Assembly (NCBI GenBank): GCA_023443985.1
Contig: JAEZSJ010000192.1
Coordinates: 1 to 12,300, forward strand
Length of the DNA: 12,300 bases
Source of the DNA: Verrucomicrobiota bacterium
GTDB taxonomy: Bacteria; Verrucomicrobiota; Verrucomicrobiia; Opitutales; Opitutaceae
Direction: 5' to 3'
Positions within the stretch are counted from its first letter, which is position 1, and every line of letters starts with the position of its first letter. A program made the translations under genes and the position numbers. Shown here in pieces: positions 1 to 5,420 of this stretch. Under the pieces are notes generated by a model. The model was not told where the DNA came from and did not search any database. It saw only the letters and a program-made list of their open reading frames with translations.

Positions 1-1
1 G

Positions 2-85
2 GCGCGCGCCGAGAGCCGGGCGGCGATCGGGGTGCCGGAGCGCGGTCCGGCGGTGGAGACGCGGCCGGACGTGGGCCGCCGTTGA
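2..85 (+). CDS. C-terminal tail of an unidentified upstream gene (5' partial)
   Basis: The second reading frame is open from the window edge to a TGA at 83-85 and encodes about 27 residues, ending in a charged tail (…VETRPDVGRR). Nearly every third codon position is G or C, as in the real genes of this window, whereas the first frame through the same bases has a poorer third-position bias. That is the only support. The fragment is too short to identify a family. It could also be non-coding, GC-rich spacer. Confidence 0.35.
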   Translation, partial: ARAESRAAIGVPERGPAVETRPDVGRR

Positions 86-177
86 GGCTCCGGCGTATGC
101 CGGCAGTGCGCAGCGTCGGCGCCATGTCCGGTTTTCACCGGTTGCCTCGCCCGGGCGGGCCCGTACAACCGCGGGCC

Positions 178-591
178 ATGTCGGCTTCTGTGGGAAAACC
201 GCATCTCCATGTCGTCTGCGCGCTGATCGAGCGCGCGGGCCGGGTCCTCGCGGCGCAGCGGCCGGCCGGCAAGGCGCAGGCGTTGCTGTGGGAGTTCCCG
301 GGCGGAAAACGCGAGGCCGGCGAAGCGCCGGAAGCCGCGCTGGTGCGCGAGATCCGCGAGGAGTTGTGCGTGGAGCTCGCACTGGGCGAACGGCTGCGGG
401 AGGCGGTGCACGACTACGGGAGTTTCGGCATCACGCTGACGCCGTTTCTGGCGACATTGCGCGACGAGGGGGCCGCGCCGCAGGCGGTGGAACATGCGGC
501 GCTGCGCTGGTGCACGCCGGCGGAATTGCGCGCGCTCGAGTGGGCGCCGGCGGATGTGCCGATCGTGACGGAGTACCTCGCGCGGCGGTGA
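178..591 (+). CDS. MutT-like Nudix hydrolase (probable 8-oxo-dGTP/(d)NTP diphosphatase)
   Basis: This 137-residue protein is a single Nudix domain, close in length to E. coli MutT (about 129 aa). MutT-type enzymes hydrolyse oxidised nucleoside triphosphates to monophosphates in the cytoplasm and so prevent mutation. The segment WEFPGGKREAGE (residues 39-49) runs into the Nudix box: G43, E49, then R57-E58-I-R-E61-E62, which supplies the metal-binding glutamates. The box's usual Gly after REUxEEx is Cys64. The C-terminal PADVPIVTEYL segment also matches MutT-type proteins. The ATG at 178 fits the start of the fold (HLHVVCALIERAGRVL). The frame stays open upstream, with another ATG at 124, but the extra residues look non-homologous. 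Neither start has a clear Shine-Dalgarno sequence. The substrate is inferred from family resemblance only; other Nudix substrates are possible. Confidence 0.88.
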   Translation: MSASVGKPHLHVVCALIERAGRVLAAQRPAGKAQALLWEFPGGKREAGEAPEAALVREIREELCVELALGERLREAVHDYGSFGITLTPFLATLRDEGAAPQAVEHAALRWCTPAELRALEWAPADVPIVTEYLARR

Positions 592-622
592 GGGGCGGAG
601 TTGAGGTGGGCGGCGGTGGAAA

Positions 623-753
623 GCTGCTCTCGCGAACAGCGCCACGTGACGGAGACGGATGGCGGGCGTGAAGCGCGCCCCACCAGCGGCGAGGTGAGAC
701 GCTGACGCGTTCCGCTACGGCTCGCTGCTCTCGCGAACAGCGCCACGTGACGG
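623..753. repeat. Pair of 30-bp exact direct repeats with hairpin-forming sequence between
   Basis: A 30-bp sequence beginning GCTGCTCTCGCGAACAGC and ending CCACGTGACGG occurs exactly at 623-652 and again at 724-753, both in plus orientation. Its first 18 bases form an imperfect hairpin (GCTG pairing with CAGC) and it contains the palindrome CACGTG. Between the copies, 664-670 and 674-680 form a 7-bp stem (one G-U pair) with an AAG loop. The flanks of the two copies do not match, so this is not a simple tandem duplication. It lies in the gap between two converging genes, where REP-like dispersed elements often sit. No coding frame is supported here. Confidence 0.75.
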
Positions 754-778
754 GATCGTGCGCGTGGTGTTGCGCGCG

Positions 779-812
779 AAAAAAAACGGCGGGCTCGCGA
801 GGAGCCCGCCGT
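779..812 (-). terminator. Intrinsic terminator of the DUF481 gene
   Basis: The arms 787-796 (CGGCGGGCTC) and 802-811 (GAGCCCGCCG) are perfectly complementary around the 5-nt loop 797-801. On the plus strand the stem is preceded by eight A residues (779-786), so on the minus strand the GC-rich hairpin is followed by eight U, the classic Rho-independent layout. It lies 36 bp beyond the minus-strand stop codon at 848-850. It may also slow transcription arriving from the Nudix side, but there is no U tract for the plus direction. Confidence 0.92.
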
Positions 813-847
813 CGGTTGCGGAAAAGCGGAGAGTGCGCGGGAGCGGT

Positions 848-1924
848 CTACTTCCAGCTCAGGATGAAGCGCGTGTAGTATGTCGTATCCAGCTTCTCCT
901 TGCCGGGTTGCGGCTCGCTCACGTAGTCGTTGGCGACGCCGATGCGGATCTTCCAGCGCGAGGCGGCCAGCGGCAGCTCGAGCGCGGAGTCGTGCTGGAG
1001 GCGGTAGTTGGCGAAATCCTCGAGCGAGGGGAGGAAGACGAGCTTGTTGATCAGGCGCCACTTCGCGGTCGAGTAGGTGTGCTGCAGGCCCACGTCGAGG
1101 GCGGGCGTGCTGATGTCGTCGCCGAATTCGTAGGACTCATACCGGTACGCGAGACCGAGGCGGAAGGTGAGCTCCTGCGCGGGCTTCTTGATGATCGAGT
1201 AGCCCACACCGGCGGCGGAGTTGGAGTAGAAGTCCAGGTCCTTGATCTTGTCGGTGCCGATCTCCTCGCGCACGTACCAGGATGCACGCTCCGAGAAGAA
1301 CGCGGAGTAGTCGACGCCGGCCTTGGCGTTCTCGGCCGAGGTCTCGTCCTCGGTGACGGGCGGGTTGCCGGTGGTGACCTCCTGGGTGGCGCGGGTGTAG
1401 GCGCCGTAGAACTGGAGCTTGTCCTGCGGGCCGGCGAGGGTGGCGGTGAAGCCGACGGAGGTCGCGAGGCTGTTGGTGTTGCCCTGTGCGCCCATGACAT
1501 CGACCGACGCCTCGAACGCCCAGGCACGGCGCGCGGCGGCGGCGGCCTTCGCCTCGGGGCTGTCGGAGGGGTCGATCCAGACCGCCTCGACAGCGTCGAT
1601 CGGCCCGGTGCCCCACGCGCCCGGCCCGGCGACCCGCACTTCGCCGCCGCCGGCGGTCGCGACAGCGCCCTGGACGGTGTTGCCGCCCTTGTAGCGGAGG
1701 AAGACCGGGGTGTCGGTGCTGAGGCTGGCGATGTTGGCCTGCTGGATCTTGAGGACGCCGGCGAAGTCGGTCTGGATTTCGACCACGCCGCCGGAGGCGC
1801 GGATGATCTTGCCCTGAATCACCGAGCCGTCGGTGGTGCCGACCGTGTCGGCGAGCAGGGAGGGAGAGAAGAGGGCGCAGGTGCTGAGCGCGAGGGAGGC
1901 AAGCAGATGTCGGAGGTTCTTCAT
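848..1924 (-). CDS. Exported DUF481 family protein (YdiY-like, putative outer-membrane beta-barrel)
   Basis: The 358-residue product starts with a Sec signal peptide (MKNLRHLLASLALSTCALFSPSLLA, probable cleavage before DT at 26). Two short modules of the 'DGSVIQGKI…GVVEIQT…L' type follow at about 27-70 and 72-116, then an Ala-rich linker (125-134). From about 135 to the end is a DUF481 domain with the GAQGNTNSLATS segment, alternating aromatic/polar strands and a final strand ending TRFILSWK. The family includes E. coli YdiY, described as a salt-induced outer-membrane protein; its function is not firmly known. The ATG at 1924 is preferred because it begins the signal peptide; the frame is open further upstream but reads as low-quality Arg/Pro-rich sequence. 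No Shine-Dalgarno sequence is visible. The gene is monocistronic, with its own terminator and a candidate promoter in the divergent spacer. Confidence 0.9.
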   Translation of the reverse strand: MKNLRHLLASLALSTCALFSPSLLADTVGTTDGSVIQGKIIRASGGVVEIQTDFAGVLKIQQANIASLSTDTPVFLRYKGGNTVQGAVATAGGGEVRVAGPGAWGTGPIDAVEAVWIDPSDSPEAKAAAAARRAWAFEASVDVMGAQGNTNSLATSVGFTATLAGPQDKLQFYGAYTRATQEVTTGNPPVTEDETSAENAKAGVDYSAFFSERASWYVREEIGTDKIKDLDFYSNSAAGVGYSIIKKPAQELTFRLGLAYRYESYEFGDDISTPALDVGLQHTYSTAKWRLINKLVFLPSLEDFANYRLQHDSALELPLAASRWKIRIGVANDYVSEPQPGKEKLDTTYYTRFILSWK

Positions 1925-1995
1925 GGTTTGTGGTGTTCGGCCAACTTGCGGTGGAGGCGGCTCCCGTGAGTGGAAGCCGGCGAGTCGGGCCGGGG

Positions 1996-2023
1996 AAAAT
2001 AGCCCGCAACGGTTCCGATACAA
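1996..2023 (-). promoter_or_regulatory. Candidate sigma70-type promoter of the DUF481 gene with overlapping inverted repeat
   Basis: On the minus strand TTGTAT (plus 2018-2023) and TATTTT (plus 1996-2001) are separated by 16 bp, a fair match to the -35 and -10 consensus in an otherwise AT-poor region. Transcription would begin near 1989 and give a leader of about 65 nt. A perfect 5-bp inverted repeat CCGAT-N5-ATCGG (2015-2029) covers the -35 and could be an operator. This was judged by eye only. Confidence 0.35.
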
Positions 2024-2112
2024 GATCGGGTTTCTTCGGCGGCAGCGGAGGGAAGAATCCCTCGGCTCGCGCTCAGGTCCGGCCGCAACCGGCCGATAGA
2101 GGGGCAGAAACC

Positions 2113-3003
2113 GTGATCCCAACCGCTTCAAGCTCTGGTACCCCGCGTCTGAAAATCGGCAAACCCGACATCGTCCGCGTCGGGCAACAGCTGCCGGCCT
2201 CGCCGCGTATCTTCTCGCGCCTGGCGGCGGTGTTGAAGGATCTGAACACGGGCGTCGACCAGGTGGTCGGACTGGTGAAGATGGACCCCGGCTTGAGCGC
2301 GCAGGTGATCCGGCTGAGCAACAGCGTGCTGTTCGGTTTCGCGGAGCCGAGCGCCTCGCTCGAGGAATCGATCAACCGCGTGGGCTTCCGCGAGGTGTAC
2401 CGGCTGGTCGGACTCGCGGCGACCAACCAGCTTTTCCCGAAGGAGCTCGCGCTCTACGCGGTGCGCGGCGACCTCGTCTGGGAGAACTCCCTCGCCTCGG
2501 CGCTCGCGATGGAGCGGCTGGCGCGCAAACAAGGCTCCGAGGATGAGCAGGCCGCCTACACGATCGGGCTGCTGCGTTCCGCCGGCAAAGTGCTCTTCAC
2601 GCGGCTCGCCGCCCAGCCGGCCGTCCGCCTGCCGGCCTATCCCGGCCCGGACATGGAGCCGCACCTGGGCGACTGGGAACGCGGTCTGTTCGGCATGGAC
2701 AATCCCGAGGCCGCGGCGGAGCTGATGGAGCATTGGAAATTTGATCCCACAATCCGGCTCGCGATCCGCCACCACTACGATCCGCTGGTCGCACCGGAGG
2801 CACCCCGCGAAGCGGCGTTGCTGAACTGCGCCGGCTGGGTCGTGCACCAGCTGGGAAAGAGCTTGCCGGGCGAGGCCGCCTACTGGCGCCGCGAGCCCGC
2901 GAAGCTCGATCGGGCCGGCGTGTTGGCCGAAGCGGTCGACGCGGTCGTCGAGGAGGTCCGCACCGAGCTCGAAGTCCTGAAATCGGCCGTGTCGCTGGGT
3001 TGA
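2113..3003 (+). CDS. HDOD domain protein, first of a tandem pair
   Basis: The 296-residue soluble protein consists mostly of one HDOD domain (about 28-220) plus a helical C-terminal region. HDOD domains are non-enzymatic relatives of HD phosphohydrolases found in bacterial signalling, motility and stress proteins. Family hallmarks are LVKMDPGLSAQVIRLSNSV (54-72), the helix around INRVGFREVYRLVG (87-100) and IGLLRSAGKVLF (151-162). In the last, the HD of an ancestral LLHDxGK motif is Arg-Ser, so phosphohydrolase activity is unlikely. There is no receiver, GGDEF or membrane segment. The GTG start at 2113 is chosen because AGAGGGG lies 6-8 nt upstream, the best ribosome-binding site in the window; upstream codons in frame read as spacer. 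The protein is clearly paralogous to the next gene (about two residues in five identical over the aligned core, by eye) and lies 111 bp from it. Confidence 0.85.
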   Translation: MIPTASSSGTPRLKIGKPDIVRVGQQLPASPRIFSRLAAVLKDLNTGVDQVVGLVKMDPGLSAQVIRLSNSVLFGFAEPSASLEESINRVGFREVYRLVGLAATNQLFPKELALYAVRGDLVWENSLASALAMERLARKQGSEDEQAAYTIGLLRSAGKVLFTRLAAQPAVRLPAYPGPDMEPHLGDWERGLFGMDNPEAAAELMEHWKFDPTIRLAIRHHYDPLVAPEAPREAALLNCAGWVVHQLGKSLPGEAAYWRREPAKLDRAGVLAEAVDAVVEEVRTELEVLKSAVSLG

Positions 3004-3114
3004 GCGCTTCGCCGCGACCGTGTCGGCGCGCCGGGTGTCCGGCGGGCGAACTCGGTGCAGGTCGGCGCGGATTGCGTTTCAGCGCCACCGCCGACGGGCG
3101 ATAGAGATACCCCG

Positions 3115-3984
3115 ATGGCTGCTCCCCTGCACAACAAACGCTTCGAGGCGCAGTCGCTGTCGCTGCATGCGAGCAAGTTGCCGCCCGCGTCGCAGGTCTT
3201 CGGCCGGCTGGTGGCCGCGATCAACGACGGCAACTCCAGCCTAGACCGCATGGCCGAGCTGGTCCGCCTCGACACCGCGCTCACCTCCCAGCTCCTGCGC
3301 ATCGCCAACAGCGTATTGTTCGGCTTCCGCTCGCAGGCGACGAGCGTCGAGGAGGCGGTGCTTCGCGTCGGCCTCAAGGAGCTGCATCGCATCGTCGGCC
3401 TGTGCGCGGCCTCGCTTGCCTTCCAGTCGGACCTGCAGGTCTACGGCACGACCGCCGAGGCGCTCTGGGGCAACGCGGTCGCGACCGCGGTCGCGATGGA
3501 GAAGCTCTGCGTCGCCACCGGCGGCGACGCGGCCCTCGGCTACACCGCCGGGCTGCTGCGCTCGGTGGGCAAGATGGTGCTCGCCCGGCACGCGGCCGGC
3601 GCGGTGGAACCGTTTTCCCCCGACAAGCACGGCGCGCTGCCCGAGTGGGAGCAGTCGGTCTTCGGCTCCAACCACGCCCAGGTGGGGTCCGCCTTGTGCG
3701 AGCTCTGGCGCTTTCCCAAGCCGATCGCCTCCGCGCTGCGGGACCACCTCCGGCCGGCCGCGAACCCGCACGCGATCGCCTTGGCGCACCTGCTCAACTT
3801 CGCGGGTCTGCTCGCCGAGCGGCTCGGCCGCGGGTTGCCCGGCGAAACGGCGCTGTGGGCCGACGATCCGCTGCGTTTCGAGAAGACCGGTTTCGACGCG
3901 CGCAGCATCGACGGGCTGCAGGCGGAAACGCAGGCCGAGGTCGATCGCATGGGCGCGATGCTCGCGGTCATCCGCGCGGGATGA
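3115..3984 (+). CDS. HDOD domain protein, second of a tandem pair
   Basis: This 289-residue paralogue of the upstream gene has the same layout: LVRLDTALTSQLLRIANSVLF (49-69), EEAVLRVGLKELHRIVGL (79-96) and AGLLRSVGKMVLAR (145-158), again with RS in place of HD. Shared features continue into the C-terminal part (LGRGLPGETALWADDP against LGKSLPGEAAYWRREP), so the whole gene was duplicated, not just the domain. It is probably a cytoplasmic signalling adaptor; its partners cannot be read from the sequence. ATG 3115 is preferred; GATAGAG ends 8 nt upstream and the same heptamer precedes the first paralogue. The 111-bp spacer before it holds a 6-bp GC hairpin (3029-3044) without a U tract. It is probably co-transcribed with the first HDOD gene and perhaps with the sugar kinase 83 bp downstream. 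Confidence 0.85.
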   Translation: MAAPLHNKRFEAQSLSLHASKLPPASQVFGRLVAAINDGNSSLDRMAELVRLDTALTSQLLRIANSVLFGFRSQATSVEEAVLRVGLKELHRIVGLCAASLAFQSDLQVYGTTAEALWGNAVATAVAMEKLCVATGGDAALGYTAGLLRSVGKMVLARHAAGAVEPFSPDKHGALPEWEQSVFGSNHAQVGSALCELWRFPKPIASALRDHLRPAANPHAIALAHLLNFAGLLAERLGRGLPGETALWADDPLRFEKTGFDARSIDGLQAETQAEVDRMGAMLAVIRAG

Positions 3985-4067
3985 ACGCCTCCGGGCGCCG
4001 CCGACCGGGCGGGCCCCGAATGAGGCATTGCCAAAGGAACCGACGTTTTCACGCTCGGCGCATCGCG

Positions 4068-5216
4068 ATGAAAAATACCGTGCTGCAGAAGTTCCGCTCC
4101 GCCTTCGGCGGCGAACCGACCGTGATCGCGCGCGCCCCGGGCCGCATCGAGTTCATCGGCAACCACACCGACTACAACGGCGGCACGGTGCTCGGCGCCG
4201 CGATCGACCGTGGCATCTGGGTGGCGGCGCGGCCACTGGCCGGCAACAAGGCGGTCTTCGCCAGCGGCCACACCACGGGCCTGGTCGAGGTGGCGCTCGA
4301 CGCCTCCCTCGCGAAACAGACCGGCGATCGCGCCTGGGTGAACTATCAGCTCGGCGTGTGGGCGAAGCTGCCCGACTTCGGGCTGAAACAGCCGGCCGGT
4401 TTCCAGTTCGCCGATGTCTCCGACCTGCCGCCCGGCGCCGGCCTGAGCAGCAGCGCGGCGATCGAACTCGCGACCGGCCTGGCGCTCACCGCGCTCGCCG
4501 GCGAGAATCCCGCCCGCGAGACGCTCGTGAAACTTGGCCGCAAGGCGGAGAACGAGTTCGTCGGCGTGCCGTGCGGCATCCTCGACCAGGGCGTGTCCGG
4601 CTTCGGCCAGCGCGACCACCTCGTGTTCATCGATTGCCGCGGGCCGTCGTTCGCCACCGTGCCGCTGCCTGCCGACGCGCATTTCTGGGTGTTCAACACC
4701 CACACCAAGCACGCCCTGGTCGACGGCCTCTACGCCGCCCGCCACCGCGAGTGCATGGACGCCGCGAAGGCCCTCGACGTGAAGCAGCTCGTCGACGCCA
4801 CCCCCGCGCAGCTCGAGGCCGCCAAGGTCTCCCTCCCCGAGGCGACCTACAAGCGAGCGAAACACGTGATCGACGAGATCGGCCGCGTGGCCGCCGTGCA
4901 GGCGGCGCTGCAGAAGGGCGACCTCGCGGCGGTCGGCCGCCTGCTCACCGCCTCGCACCGCAGCTCGCAGGCCCTCTTCGAGAACAGCACGCCCGAGCTG
5001 GATTTCCTCGTCGACCAACTGACGACGGCGCCGCACGTGCACGGCGCGCGCCTGACCGGCGGCGGTTTCGGTGGCGCGGTGATGGCGATGACCAGCGGCG
5101 CGTTCTCAGCGGCCGGGGCCGAGCACATCGTCGCAGCCTACGAGGCGAAGTTCGGCGCGAAGCCCGACGTGCTCCATCTCAAGACCGGCCCCGGCGCGGA
5201 ACTGGTCGCAGGCTGA
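4068..5216 (+). CDS. Galactokinase-family GHMP sugar kinase
   Basis: The 382-residue length equals that of E. coli GalK. The expected reaction is ATP-dependent phosphorylation of galactose at C1, the first Leloir step, in the cytoplasm. Motifs in order: APGRIEFIGNHTDYNGG (23-39, sugar signature with Arg26), the ATP loop LPPGAGLSSSAA (120-131), VPCGILDQ (167-174, catalytic Asp173), a tyrosine in GLYAARHREC (222), and the C-terminal GHMP motif LTGGGFGGAV (329-338). The signature differs from the usual GRxNLIGEHTDY: Asn32 replaces the Glu/Asp that contacts the sugar, and Glu and Phe replace two further signature positions. Substrate preference may therefore differ from galactose. No galT, galE or mutarotase is in the window. 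ATG 4068 matches the family N-terminus; an upstream in-frame ATG at 4020 adds basic, non-family residues. No ribosome-binding site is obvious. Confidence 0.9.
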   Translation: MKNTVLQKFRSAFGGEPTVIARAPGRIEFIGNHTDYNGGTVLGAAIDRGIWVAARPLAGNKAVFASGHTTGLVEVALDASLAKQTGDRAWVNYQLGVWAKLPDFGLKQPAGFQFADVSDLPPGAGLSSSAAIELATGLALTALAGENPARETLVKLGRKAENEFVGVPCGILDQGVSGFGQRDHLVFIDCRGPSFATVPLPADAHFWVFNTHTKHALVDGLYAARHRECMDAAKALDVKQLVDATPAQLEAAKVSLPEATYKRAKHVIDEIGRVAAVQAALQKGDLAAVGRLLTASHRSSQALFENSTPELDFLVDQLTTAPHVHGARLTGGGFGGAVMAMTSGAFSAAGAEHIVAAYEAKFGAKPDVLHLKTGPGAELVAG

Positions 5217-5332
5217 ACGACGCCGCTCCGGCCGAGCGGCGCGGGCACGCCCCGGTGCCTCCCGTTCGCCTGCGGCGATTCGCGGTGGGACGCGCAGGTG
5301 CGGCGTCGCCGCTCAACTACTGGGCCGGCGAG

Positions 5333-5371
5333 AACAAGGCCCTGCCAACCATTGGTTCACAGGGCCTGGTT
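5333..5371. terminator. Long nested hairpin between converging genes, possible bidirectional terminator
   Basis: Arms 5333-5344 (AACAAGGCCCTG) and 5360-5371 (CAGGGCCTGGTT) pair over 12 positions with a single mismatch. Inside, AACC (5347-5350) and GGTT (5354-5357) form a second small stem, so the whole 39 nt can fold. It sits 116 bp after the sugar-kinase stop and 49 bp beyond the minus-strand peptidase stop, where a shared terminator is expected. Neither side has a proper U tract, so it is not a textbook Rho-independent site. It could instead be an RNA-stabilising or protein-binding element. Confidence 0.45.
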
Positions 5372-5420
5372 GCGTCTGGCGCCGGCCTCGAGGGTGGCGC
5401 CGCGAAGGGCGGAAACTCGG

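Noticed and set aside
1930..2112. Extended start of the first HDOD gene
   Set aside because: The added residues are non-family and overlap the divergent promoter region. The GTG at 2113 has a good Shine-Dalgarno sequence.
848..2131. N-terminally extended DUF481 start
   Set aside because: The 69 extra residues are Arg/Pro-rich and would bury the signal peptide that begins at the ATG at 1924.
3029..3044. 6-bp GC hairpin between the two HDOD genes as a terminator
   Set aside because: No U tract follows, and such short GC stems are frequent at this base composition.
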